Assembly (NCBI RefSeq): GCF_003691585.1
Contig: NZ_CP033169.1
Span: 2,790,001 to 2,854,000 of the forward strand
DNA: 64,000 nucleotides
Source: Biomaibacter acetigenes
Lineage (GTDB): Bacteria; Bacillota; Thermosediminibacteria; Thermosediminibacterales; Tepidanaerobacteraceae
Reading direction: 5' to 3'
Part shown: piece after piece, positions 9,202 to 16,415 of the stretch
Numbering within the stretch: position 1 is the first letter of the stretch
Layout: every line of letters begins with the position of its first letter
Notes under the pieces: generated by a model
Databases searched by the model: none
What the model saw: only the letters and a program-made list of their open reading frames with translations
Told to the model about the DNA's origin: nothing
Translations under genes and position numbers: made by a program

Positions 9202-9678
9202 TCATAATCCTTCAAACAAATTCAATCGGTCAATAAGATAAAAAACCAGGACGGTAATGCCCGCCACCGGAAAAAACAGGGCTACATCCAGCCAGGGATT
9301 CTCCTGCAGGATGAAAAGGGGCATTTTAAGTCGGTTCAAGACAATTAAAACAACGATGTATTGTATGGACCCATATATGACCGTCACTATAAAAATTGGT
9401 ATGAAGCAATGCTGGACCTTGACCCTGCACAATAAGCTAAACAGCAGAGTTAATGTCGCTATAAGTATAACCGTGTGAAAACTTGATAAAAAATACTGAG
9501 ATATTCCCATGGATATTTTTCTTATTATAAGAGTGATGCCTCCCTGAATGACCGAAATCAAAAATATTCTGTTATAGTTTGATCTTTCTAGTTTCATCAT
9601 TCTCGTAGATATGGCCAGGATCAAAAATGCTTCCGGCACCGATACGAGAGCCGCCACGTACCAGAGTATGGGAAACAT
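9202..9678 (-). CDS. polytopic membrane protein of the agr locus, possible separate sensor subunit
   Basis: A 158-residue protein with about five membrane helices, starting at an ATG at 9678 behind a CGGAGTG site. It resembles the membrane sensor half of AgrC-type kinases (early ILWYVAALVSVPEAFLILA), but has no kinase domain. It is the first gene of the minus-strand run leading to agrB, the response regulator and the kinase, and lies just downstream of the promoter block at 9740-9847. I infer that it receives the peptide signal together with the two-helix kinase. No family name can be given with confidence. Confidence 0.55.
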   Translation of the reverse strand: MFPILWYVAALVSVPEAFLILAISTRMMKLERSNYNRIFLISVIQGGITLIIRKISMGISQYFLSSFHTVILIATLTLLFSLLCRVKVQHCFIPIFIVTVIYGSIQYIVVLIVLNRLKMPLFILQENPWLDVALFFPVAGITVLVFYLIDRLNLFEGL

Positions 9679-9739
9679 GGTTTCACTCCGTCTTTAAATC
9701 TTATTAACTTTAACTATTTATATAAACTTTTTATATCCT

Positions 9740-9847
9740 TCTACATTTTTTAATCATTTCCTGCCGGGTTGGAACAACTGGCGCCTTTTCCGGTACAACT
9801 GGCGGATTTTTGGGTATGAACAGCGGAAAGGGGATGGTATAATGAAT
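9740..9847 (-). promoter_or_regulatory. conserved promoter block with tandem AgrA/LytTR-type boxes, copy 1
   Basis: On the minus strand two 9-base direct repeats GCCAGTTGT (9795-9803 and 9774-9782) are separated by 12 bases, so their starts are 21 bases or two helical turns apart. This is the geometry of AgrA-type LytTR binding sites. The ~105-bp block is nearly identical to 13253-13358, including the sequence outside the boxes and a shared AATGTAGAAG, perhaps the -10 region. It lies upstream of the membrane sensor-agrB-regulator-kinase run. Confidence 0.6.
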
Positions 9848-9848
9848 A

Positions 9849-9998
9849 TTGGTTTTAGCATTAATTTCTATTTCTATAGTATTGATAGTATTTTTTATGT
9901 ATAACAAATATGGAATAGTTTCTCCCGCAGTAATTATAATTATTATTGCATTTAATCTTATTATTTGGTTAAACAAGAAGTTTAAAAATAAGCAATAA
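9849..9998 (+). CDS. possible small membrane peptide
   Basis: A 49-codon plus-strand frame from a TTG at 9849 encoding a very hydrophobic peptide with two likely membrane segments and a basic tail (WLNKKFKNKQ). It starts right at the outer edge of promoter block copy 1, next to a TATAAT sequence. The ribosome site is weak. It may be a real small protein or chance coding in AT-rich DNA. Confidence 0.3.
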   Translation: MVLALISISIVLIVFFMYNKYGIVSPAVIIIIIAFNLIIWLNKKFKNKQ

Positions 9999-10058
9999 AG
10001 GGGAGATATGCAAAAAACATCTCCCCCGAGCCAAAATATTACATCATCTATATATTAA

Positions 10059-10235
10059 TCAAAATGTATCTACATAAAAATAGTTAGTTTCTTTACCCTT
10101 GTAAGTACCATCATCATCCCATATATGGAGGTAATGATATATGGTACTGTCTTTTTGAGTCATTTCATGCTGTATAGACCAGCCTAGTCTAGGAACAATT
10201 TCTAAATCAGTTTCATCATCTGACAGCAGTTAAAT
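10059..10235 (-). pseudogene. C-terminal remnant of an unidentified protein
   Basis: An open minus-strand stretch ends with DSTIYHYLHIWDDDGTYKG and NYFYVDTF before a TGA at 10059-10061. It lacks a start; the sequence loses coding character upstream of ~10235. The alternating aromatic pattern suggests a beta-rich secreted domain. Family not recognised. Confidence 0.4.
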
Positions 10236-10348
10236 TAAAACAGGAGGCCTTTTTAATAACCCCCTGTCAAAAAATTTCTTTGCTATCCTTTATCTTTTTC
10301 CTTAAGGTCTTTCCCCTTCACATTTCCCAGGCTGTCACTTATTATCTG

Positions 10349-10590
10349 TCAACTTCCCATTGCCGATGTCGTTATCAATAGTCCGTTTAGTAAATATAGC
10401 GGCAGATTTATGACTGTAAATTCACCTTTTGCAACGCTGGTAGAAATTACAATTGTTTCGGCTACTATAAATACAAGCCATCTTGTCGGTAGTAGTTTGA
10501 AATATTTTATTTCTTTAATAAATTCTACAACAAGCACTGTGGCGGTAACGGCACCGGTCGAAGTTCCAAGATAAATGTAAGATGTAGTAA
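10349..10590 (-). pseudogene. phage-type holin remnant fused to sigma remnant
   Basis: A minus-strand frame reads YLGTSTGAVTATVLVVEFIKE, then LLPTRWLVFIVAETIVI and a final hydrophobic stretch ending ITTSAMGS. This matches small phage/bacteriocin-type holins (one helix, a KLLPTRWLV-like loop, two more helices). It has no start: its 5' end runs straight into the sigma-factor remnant, one frame away. The stop after AMGS may be a Trp-to-stop change, since the same frame continues with DSLGNVKGKDLKEKDKG. A deletion apparently removed the end of the sigma gene and the start of the holin gene. Confidence 0.6.
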
Positions 10591-10988
10591 AACCTGCTCA
10601 ATATTTATCTTTTCTTCTATTTCTGACACAATGTTATTGACATCGGCAATAGTATCGATCATTTCTATGGAGTCCCCTTCTTTATCACAAATGGGTTTAT
10701 TCAGAATCAACATCTCGCGCTTTTTTAAGCATTGCTGTTTTTTTGCTATTTTCAATGCCTCGCGTTTAATCCCGGTTATATACCATGACGCTATCCTTGC
10801 TTCTTCCAAATCATATTTGCAAATTTCTGAAATATATGGGGACATTTTCCCTGCCTCCCTTAATTTTATTTTTGCCTGTACTATAAAAGAGTCGGTTTAA
10901 ACCTTTCAATTACTTGATTGAGAGCATCTTTATCTCCTCCTTGAGCTTTGAGGATGAGTTCCTTTAATTTTGTTTTTTTCGCCGTCAC
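10585..10988 (-). pseudogene. sigma-70-like (UviA/TcdR-type) factor, frameshifted and C-terminally deleted
   Basis: A GTG at 10988 with a GGGGG ribosome site starts LKELILKAQGGDKDALNQVI, the usual N-terminus of phage- or toxin-locus sigma factors in clostridia. The frame stops at ~10881. A second frame from ~10880 carries ISEICKYDLEEARIASWYI, the KREALKIAKKQQCLKKREML region and IDTIADVNNIVSEIEEKI, the linker before region 4. Region 4 is missing; the sequence passes directly into holin sequence. In clostridia such sigma factors often sit beside holins and drive their expression. This pair looks like a fossil of that arrangement. Confidence 0.6.
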
Positions 10989-11031
10989 CTTCGTCCCCCT
11001 TTCTTCGTAATTTCTTAATCCGTTAAAAGGA

Positions 11032-11068
11032 CAAAAAAAGACCCGCATATCGGAAAGACGGCGGGCCA
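11032..11068 (-). terminator. intrinsic terminator after c-di-GMP riboswitch
   Basis: On the minus strand GGCCCGC pairs with GCGGGTC around a short loop and is followed by seven T residues. It lies between the riboswitch aptamer and the sigma remnant, where an expression platform would be. Confidence 0.75.
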
Positions 11069-11084
11069 TTTTACAATATATTTT

Positions 11085-11175
11085 TCAGCGGCAGCCAGGC
11101 TGTCATGATACCTGCAAACACCTTAGAACCTGTTGCTTTGCTCCCTTATCTTTTGATAAATTTGCCTTACTACGT
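11085..11175 (-). ncRNA. cyclic di-GMP-I (GEMM) riboswitch-like aptamer
   Basis: The minus strand reads GGCAAA, a small hairpin (TTATC AAAA GATAA), then GGGAGCAAAGC, GGTTCTAAGG and CATGACAGCCTGGCTGCC. This is the GEMM-I order: GGCA/TGCC base stem, tetraloop arm, GGGACGCAAAGCC, CTAAGG, AGCCGGGTTGCC. Two departures are visible: the tetraloop is AAAA instead of GAAA, and one base is missing from GACGCAAAGC. It may bind weakly or be decayed. A terminator follows, then the sigma/holin remnant. Confidence 0.7.
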
Positions 11176-11284
11176 ATTTAGGGGGGGGTGAATGGCGGAG
11201 GTTTTATCTACATATCCTGTAATAGGCCTTAACAGAAGATTATCACTGCCGCCAGAAAAGGGTTTACTTCTTTTTTCCTTTCCG

Positions 11285-11737
11285 CTATTTGGCAGCTTTT
11301 AATTCAATAATTTCTTCTCTGTCTTTTTCCCATCTTATTATTAAGCGAAAAGTATCATGTTCTCTAGCAATTGTGGCATTGTTTCCTCCCTGATAAAAAA
11401 CTTCAAAAAAATTGCCGTTTTCCCCTGCGTAAAGTCTGTGACCAATAGATCCAGCGGGACCGTTGCATTCAAAGTCTACAAAATCCGGTTTTTTATCATC
11501 CTTTCCTTTATATATCAATTCAAGAGTTTGCTTGACTGAATGGTTATATTCTAATCTGTTTTTGTCTCCTTTTTCCCAAATTTCCTCATACTCCTCATGA
11601 ATTATAGCGTTCCAATGTTCGCTTTCACCTTCGAAATTTATTCTCCCTAAGTTTTTTTCTTTATTATTTTTATTGCAGCCCATAAGTAATAAAGTCATTA
11701 TTAATATTATGGAAAGAACAATGTAATGTCTAACCAT
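11285..11737 (-). CDS. small lipoprotein of unknown function
   Basis: A 150-residue protein with a lipoprotein signal: basic start (MVRHY), a hydrophobic core and a lipobox LLMGC at about residues 17-21, so the mature protein would be lipidated at Cys21. The rest is charged and shows no recognised family. It is intact, in contrast to its neighbours, and lies upstream of the c-di-GMP-type riboswitch on the same strand. Confidence 0.6.
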   Translation of the reverse strand: MVRHYIVLSIILIMTLLLMGCNKNNKEKNLGRINFEGESEHWNAIIHEEYEEIWEKGDKNRLEYNHSVKQTLELIYKGKDDKKPDFVDFECNGPAGSIGHRLYAGENGNFFEVFYQGGNNATIAREHDTFRLIIRWEKDREEIIELKAAK

Positions 11738-11978
11738 TTCTACACCCTTTCATAGGTTGATTCCGGTGTAAAAACCCTCTTTTTCTAAGTTTACGGTCAA
11801 TATATAGTGTGCTTTATTATAATCAGTAACAATATGTAGATATTCACACGCCAAATATTTGAGTTTTTACAGTAGAATCAAGGTTATTTTTGTATTAAAT
11901 TGTAGAGAAAACATTTTATTTGATTATTATCATTTGTTTTTGTTAGATTTTGTTTTTTGCTAATACTAAAAGTGGTCA
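11738..11978. other. AT-rich intergenic region
   Basis: About 240 very AT-rich bases upstream of the lipoprotein gene. No gene or convincing structure seen. Confidence 0.3.
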
Positions 11979-12759
11979 TTAAATAAAAGTACCTTTTAAA
12001 AATTCTATTTCAACCGTCCAATTTGAAGTTCCTCTAATAAGTTTTGCTGTAACTTTCGAAGAAACATGTGCACCTACTGGAAGAACATTATACCATGTAT
12101 CATATTCTCCATCAGTTAAATAATACCAAGTTCCTATTGTTGGACTATTTTTTGTATATTTGTCCATCCATCCGCCAACGCTAATAAAAGTGTTAGGGTT
12201 AGGATCGCTATATCTTTTACCATAATTGTCAGCCAAAACTTCTAAACTTGATACTTTTACTTGTGAATCATCTATTTGTACAATTTTTCCGCCTGATTTA
12301 ATTATATCATAGAAATCATAATCAAGAACGTCATCCCAATAATAATGATCATAATAAACTGTTATTGCAGATTTTACACTTATTGTTTTATCATATTTTT
12401 CCTCGTAATAATTTAAAGAGTTAGTTACAAATGCTGTAGCGACGAGGGAATCTTTATATAACCCGTTTTTATATCTCACAGTTTTGATTTTTTGCACAGT
12501 ATATTTTACAGGTGATAACTGTAATTTTTCATTCTTATTCAGAATTTTAGCTGCAGTGATATTACTTGTAAACATTAGGTCTTCAGCATCTGTAATTCCC
12601 AAAGTTGCACGCTTTTCTAATTCATTTATATCAGTGATTTCATCAGCACTATAAATTATTTTTTCACCTGTAATATTACCTGTTGAAGCAAAAAACGTTA
12701 AAATTTAACACTAATGTTATAAAAACCAAAACTAATATTGAACTACTAAATTTTTTCAT
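11979..12759 (-). pseudogene. secreted protein of unknown function, frameshifted in signal peptide
   Basis: A good AAGGAGG site precedes an ATG at 12759. The first ~23 codons form a signal peptide (KKFSSSILVLVFITLVLNF) and then the frame runs into a stop. Removing one base from the A6 run at 12690-12695 joins it at NVFASTGNITGEK to the long frame below, giving ~259 residues. The mature part is rich in Tyr, Lys and Asp and has no family I recognise; paired YYDHYYWDDV and GTWYYLTDGEYDTWYN segments suggest a beta-rich fold. It lies downstream of the two AgrD-like genes and could be under the same promoter. Confidence 0.6.
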
Positions 12760-12835
12760 AATCAGAAACCTCCTTTATTTTTACTTTACAAAATTACTGT
12801 CCTGGCATATAATCATTATGGTTACTTTTCTTTTT

Positions 12836-12868
12836 GAAGAAAGGTTGTATAACACCTTTCTTCTTTTT
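12836..12868. terminator. hairpin downstream of second AgrD-like gene
   Basis: GAAGAAAGG and CCTTTCTTC pair around a short AT loop and are flanked by A and T runs on both sides. It could end transcription on either strand, most usefully after the AgrD-like genes. Confidence 0.5.
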
Positions 12869-12874
12869 AATTGG

Positions 12875-13006
12875 CCCTTTCAAGATTTTCGGGACCTCAG
12901 GGCGGTAAAACTACCCCATGCACATAGGTTTAACAGCAGTGACCGTACCAACAAGTGTGAATAAACATGCAGCACTTATTATCATTTTGCTTTTTAATCC
13001 CGTCAT
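12875..13006 (-). pseudogene. AgrD-like autoinducer peptide gene with in-frame TAG
   Basis: A strong AAAGGAGG site precedes the ATG at 13006. The frame gives a basic N-terminus, an amphipathic/hydrophobic leader (SKMIISAACLFTLVGTVTA) and then PMCMG followed by TAG at 12911-12913. The same frame continues without a gap as FYRPEVPKILKG. If the TAG stands for a Trp codon (TGG), the peptide would carry a five-residue ring CMGWF followed by YRPEVP, the usual clostridial AgrD plan of a Cys-led ring and an acidic Pro tail. As written, the tail that AgrB needs is lost. Confidence 0.6.
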
Positions 13007-13075
13007 GGAGTTTTCGCCTCCTTTCTATTCTGATATTTGCGAGGGTTGTTAACCCTTACTACCCGTTTTTTGTTT

Positions 13076-13216
13076 TCAGTAAGTTTTCTTCAGTGCATCC
13101 GGGATATCCGGTTCGTATAGTATCCATATGCTGTGGGGGCTTACGGCTGTAAATGCGACTAAGGTTATCATTGATGCCAGATATGTAAGAAGGCTTTTTC
13201 TGATTTTTTTGAACAT
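13076..13216 (-). CDS. AgrD-like cyclic lactone autoinducer precursor
   Basis: A 46-residue peptide. The ATG at 13216 is preferred because AAAGGAG lies nine bases upstream. The leader is MFKKIRKSLLTYLASMITLV, a basic amphipathic segment; the core is PHSIWIL followed by YEPDIPDALKK. The YxPxxP tail and its spacing match clostridial AgrD. The residue at the ring position is Ser, not Cys, so the mature signal would be a lactone instead of a thiolactone, as known for Staphylococcus intermedius. It is directly downstream of promoter block copy 2. No intact AgrB is present in the window to process it. Confidence 0.7.
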   Translation of the reverse strand: MFKKIRKSLLTYLASMITLVAFTAVSPHSIWILYEPDIPDALKKTY

Positions 13217-13252
13217 ATTCTTCATCTCCTTTCCATTTATTCTACTGATTTC

Positions 13253-13358
13253 TTCTACATTTTTTTGTAATTTCCTGCCAAGTCGGAACAACTGGCGCCT
13301 TTTCCGGTATAACTGGCGGTTTTTTGGGTATGAAAGGCGAAGGGGTGATGGTATAATG
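13253..13358 (-). promoter_or_regulatory. conserved promoter block with tandem AgrA/LytTR-type boxes, copy 2
   Basis: Nearly identical to 9740-9847. On the minus strand the repeats are GCCAGTTAT (13309-13317) and GCCAGTTGT (13288-13296), with 12 bases between. It sits immediately upstream of the AgrD-like gene at 13216. Shared flanks include AATGTAGAAG and, at the outer edge, CATTATACCAT. Confidence 0.65.
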
Positions 13359-13407
13359 AAAATAGAAAAGAGTGAGGACAAGTATTTATAAAGAAACGAG
13401 GAAGTAA

Positions 13408-13533
13408 ATGCATAGAATAAAAATAAATTTGATATTCCTTATAAATTTGGTACTTGTTTTTCTAATATTGTTACTCAATTATTTAAAGGGTTCCATTATC
13501 TTAATAGTTGTAACTACAAAACAATGTCAATAA
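13408..13533 (+). CDS. possible small membrane peptide
   Basis: A 41-codon plus-strand frame with a GAGGAAG site before its ATG. It is almost entirely hydrophobic after a short basic start (MHRIKINL). It lies outside promoter block copy 2, like the small frame at 9849 lies outside copy 1. The end overlaps the remnant on the other strand. Whether it is expressed is unknown. Confidence 0.35.
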   Translation: MHRIKINLIFLINLVLVFLILLLNYLKGSIILIVVTTKQCQ

Positions 13534-13799
13534 AAAGCCTATAATGCCTGGCATACTGAACGTAAAAATATTGGCCGACCAATGAAGCTTGGATCTTCTC
13601 TCATCAGCATTCTCTACTGCTGTTCTTCGATAAATGTTTTCACTCATAAAACCTGAAATAATGCCACTAATGATTAAACTTCCAAAGCCAACAAAACCAG
13701 ACGCTTTCTTAAAAAGCCACTATCTTTTATAATAAGTGAAATGATACCGATAATACATTCTACAACTAATATGGGTTTTAATAGAAAGGATATGATCAT
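13501..13799 (-). pseudogene. small membrane protein (DUF5316-like), frameshifted
   Basis: An ATG at 13799 starts a hydrophobic frame (SFLLKPILVVECIIGIISLI) that drifts out of phase near 13715. A second frame then gives GFVGFGSLIISGIISGFMS, ENIYRRTAVENADERRSKLHW and two more hydrophobic stretches to a TAA at 13501-13503. The R-rich segment ahead of a second helix resembles DUF5316 proteins of Firmicutes. A one-base shift separates the halves. Confidence 0.45.
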
Positions 13800-13806
13800 C
13801 ACTAAT

Positions 13807-14025
13807 ATGGCCAAGTCGGAGAGGGACCTTGAAAAAGACCCCGATGAAATTATCGATATAAAAACCGAACGGGAAGGTCTCGGAGAAAAAGAATATTACA
13901 CCGATGCTTTACCGGACAGAGTCAGAGAAGGTATCCTTGTCATCCTGGAAACCCCGGAAAAGGAGGCTGCCAGGGTGATGGAGATAATGGAGCAAAGCGG
14001 CGCTGCACGGATAATAAAAGAGTAA
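13807..14025 (+). CDS. small acidic protein, possible C-terminal fragment of a stress-protein family
   Basis: A 72-codon frame from an ATG at 13807 (the frame itself is open from 13741, but that part overlaps the remnant on the other strand). The end, EYYTDALPDRVREGILVILE then EAARVMEIMEQSGAARI, has the alternating beta-alpha look of general-stress (YflT/DUF1269-like) domains, but only half a domain is present. Ribosome site unclear. It may be a truncated gene. Confidence 0.35.
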   Translation: MAKSERDLEKDPDEIIDIKTEREGLGEKEYYTDALPDRVREGILVILETPEKEAARVMEIMEQSGAARIIKE

Positions 14026-14111
14026 AACAGCCTATAGATAGAACATTTGTAACACCCGGCACCATATGCGGCATAACCCGGGGATCCCGGCAACACTGGG
14101 GATGTATAATA

Positions 14112-15182
14112 TTAGAGCAGAATCTCCAAAAATTTTACGGCCAGCGGATTCATCAGGCGGGGATGGGATATGAGCCTGTAAAGCCGCAGTTTGCAAGCAA
14201 CCGACAGGATTCTATCCACCTGGTCCAGGTTCCTTTTTCTCCACGCCTCCGCCACCATGCTTTCAAATTTCAGCCTCTTTTGGAGCAGTTTTTTGAGTTC
14301 GCTCTCATATTTTGCAGGACCTTCCGCTAGGGCCCTTGCCGCCGTGATTCCGCTCAGCACCGCCATGTCTATTCCTCCTCCGTGCAGGGGTGAGGTGAGA
14401 CCGGCGGCGTCTCCTACCAGTAGGATGTTGTCATAGACTAGCTTTTCCGGCATTCTGGTGGGGCATATTCCCCCAAGGATCTTTAAAATCCTGTGCCTTC
14501 CGTCGTCCAGCCTTTCCTTTTTAAAAACTTCATCCAGCATTTTTCTCAAATTCCGCGGTGATAACGGGTTGAAATCACCTATTCCCACGTTGGCGGTTTC
14601 TCTCCCCTGTTCATCCCTGCCCTTGGGAAATATCCAGTAGTAACCCCAGAAATCCGGCAAAAAACCAACCTTCATACTGTTATTAATGTGTGAAAAATCT
14701 CCTTCCACCAGGTACTGTACCGTTTTCCCGGAGTTTTGCTTATAGAAGTCGGAAAAACCCAGCGCTCTTGAAGTCACCGGGGGCGCCCCGCTGGCATCTA
14801 TAATAAAATCGTATTTTGTTTTTAAATTTTCCAGGTCTTTGGGTGAAACCGGAGAATTTTCCATAATTTTGACACCCTTTTCAACGGCTCTCCTGGAAAG
14901 TTCTTTCTGCCAGGTGCTTCTATCTATCATCCACAGGTTAAGGGACCGGGTATCGAATTTATATGTAGAGCGGGCATCGATAATCAGCGTCTCCACTTTG
15001 AACCTCACACCGGCACAGGGCTTGCCCAAAAGCTTCAGCACATCGAAAAAGCCTTCGGCACACCGGATATTTTCACCGATTTTACCTTTTTCCATGAGGG
15101 TCACATCAAAACCTTTCCCTGCGGCCTCGGCGGCTGCAAAAAGGCCGCCGGGGCCGCCACCGATAACCAGAACTTTCGCCAT
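14112..15182 (-). CDS. geranylgeranyl-reductase family FAD-dependent oxidoreductase
   Basis: A 356-residue flavoprotein. The N-terminus has the FAD-binding dinucleotide fold VLVIGGGPGGLFAAAEAAGKG, and near residue 260 the second FAD motif LLVGDAAGLTSPLHGGGIDM. These, together with the WGYYWIFPKG segment, place it in the geranylgeranyl reductase/CrtI-like group that reduces isoprenoid chains or related substrates. The start follows AAGAGGTG. In clostridia these genes have no firmly known substrate; it stands alone here. A role in reducing prenyl groups of quinone or lipid is only a guess. Confidence 0.85.
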   Translation of the reverse strand: MAKVLVIGGGPGGLFAAAEAAGKGFDVTLMEKGKIGENIRCAEGFFDVLKLLGKPCAGVRFKVETLIIDARSTYKFDTRSLNLWMIDRSTWQKELSRRAVEKGVKIMENSPVSPKDLENLKTKYDFIIDASGAPPVTSRALGFSDFYKQNSGKTVQYLVEGDFSHINNSMKVGFLPDFWGYYWIFPKGRDEQGRETANVGIGDFNPLSPRNLRKMLDEVFKKERLDDGRHRILKILGGICPTRMPEKLVYDNILLVGDAAGLTSPLHGGGIDMAVLSGITAARALAEGPAKYESELKKLLQKRLKFESMVAEAWRKRNLDQVDRILSVACKLRLYRLISHPRLMNPLAVKFLEILL

Positions 15183-15253
15183 TTTTTCACCTCTTGTATA
15201 AATCTTTTTAGCCAGCGCATCGATTCCTCACATTCCGATGTTCGTTGATATAA

Positions 15254-15376
15254 TTACCTGGGTTTATGTAAAAAAATCATCAATATATTTCTGATGATAT
15301 GAAATATCCCCATACCCGCTATTATAAGAATAGAGATAATCAATAAATCCAGGAACCACCCGAAGGTTATGTTCAT
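15254..15376 (-). CDS. small single-pass membrane protein
   Basis: A 40-codon frame with a very strong GGAGGGGG ribosome site before its ATG at 15376. After NITFGWFLDLL comes one membrane helix and a basic tail (LHKPR). It lies between the FAD reductase and LigD-Pol genes on the same strand, 24 bases after the latter ends. The ribosome site makes expression likely; function unknown. Confidence 0.5.
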   Translation of the reverse strand: MNITFGWFLDLLIISILIIAGMGIFHIIRNILMIFLHKPR

Positions 15377-15400
15377 AGAAGCCCCCTCCTGATGAAAAAA

Positions 15401-16288
15401 TCATTTCAGCCATTTATCTATGCGCTGTCTTTGTGTTAACACGCCGCTGAAAAGATCGCCTTTTTGCCTCAATCTTTCGGACATATTTTTTATGTGGAAC
15501 ATGTCAGGGGTAACACCTTCCTCCAGTTCCTCCCACGTCACCGGGCATGACACCGGCGCTCCCTTTCTGGGCCGGGGGCTATAGGGAGCAATGATGGTCT
15601 TCCCTTTGATGTTCTGAAGATAATCAAGATATACCTTGCCTTCCCTTTTATCTACGCTTCGAACGGTAGTGGCCTTTTCGGGGAAGGTTTTTTCCAGTAC
15701 CCGGCAAAAAAAGCCGGTAAAAATTCGCACATCCTCATAGGTGTAAACCGGTTCCAGCGGGATATATACCTGCAGTCCCGTGGCTCCCGAAGTCTTGGCA
15801 AAGCCTTTCAAACCTTGAAGGTCCAGAAGTTTTTTCAAAGCCAGGGCCAGCTCCCGGGCATCCTCAAAATCGGTATTTTCCATGGGGTCAAAGTCAAAAA
15901 CTGCAAAATCCGGGCAGTCCGGTGCACCTTTTCGCGAAAGCCAGGGGTGAAGCTCGATGCTGGCCTGGTTTGCAGCCCACAGCAGGCTCTCCTTATCGTT
16001 TATCACCGCATACCTTATGATTTTATCTTCATCGGAAATGGTTTCAAAAGTCTCCAGCCATTCCGGTTCATATTCAGGGATATTCTTCTGGTAAAAAGCC
16101 TTTCCGTATATGCCGTCGGGATACCTGGTGAACACCATGGGCCGGTCTTTCAGGTGCGGCAGGATATAGGGGGAAACCTGCGCCAGATAGTTTATAAAAT
16201 CCGCTTTTGTAATGCCGTCATCGGGCCACAGTACTTTGGAAAGATTGGTAAGCCTCAGTTTCCGCTTTTCCACATAGACCTGCGGCAA
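15401..16288 (-). CDS. ligD: LigD-type polymerase domain protein (NHEJ)
   Basis: A 295-residue stand-alone polymerase of the archaeo-eukaryotic primase type, as found in LigD. It fills gaps at double-strand breaks, preferring ribonucleotides. Signatures visible: VLWPDDGITKADFINYL near the start, the metal-binding FDFDP at about residue 130, KTSGATGLQVYIP at about 167 and DYLQNIKGKTIIAPYSPR near 225. No ligase or nuclease domain is attached; the ligase is the divergent gene at 16416 and Ku lies beyond it, so the LigD functions are split among separate proteins. Confidence 0.92.
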   Translation of the reverse strand: MPQVYVEKRKLRLTNLSKVLWPDDGITKADFINYLAQVSPYILPHLKDRPMVFTRYPDGIYGKAFYQKNIPEYEPEWLETFETISDEDKIIRYAVINDKESLLWAANQASIELHPWLSRKGAPDCPDFAVFDFDPMENTDFEDARELALALKKLLDLQGLKGFAKTSGATGLQVYIPLEPVYTYEDVRIFTGFFCRVLEKTFPEKATTVRSVDKREGKVYLDYLQNIKGKTIIAPYSPRPRKGAPVSCPVTWEELEEGVTPDMFHIKNMSERLRQKGDLFSGVLTQRQRIDKWLK

Positions 16289-16415
16289 AATTATTCACCT
16301 GCCTAATATTATATTTAGCTCTATTTTTATAGTATCCTCTTTTTAGCGAAAAAATTTTTAGCGTTTGTTTACATTATACATTTTCATACATGGCATAATA
16401 GTACCCGGTGATATT
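16289..16415. promoter_or_regulatory. divergent promoter region between LigD-Pol and ligase
   Basis: A short AT-rich gap with CATAATA and CATACAT elements near 16385-16396. These resemble the -10 of forespore (SigG) promoters, which would fit NHEJ genes of spore formers, but no clear -35 can be assigned. Confidence 0.25.

Noticed and set aside
9740-9847. Minus-strand reading as a Pro-rich peptide (PEKAPVVPT) shared with 13253-13358
   Set aside because: The frame has no start or continuation and the two copies diverge in frame outside; the promoter-box reading explains the conservation better.
12911-12913. TAG in the AgrD-like gene as a pyrrolysine codon
   Set aside because: No pyl genes or other read-through TAG codons are visible; a Trp-to-stop mutation fits the aligned ring position better.
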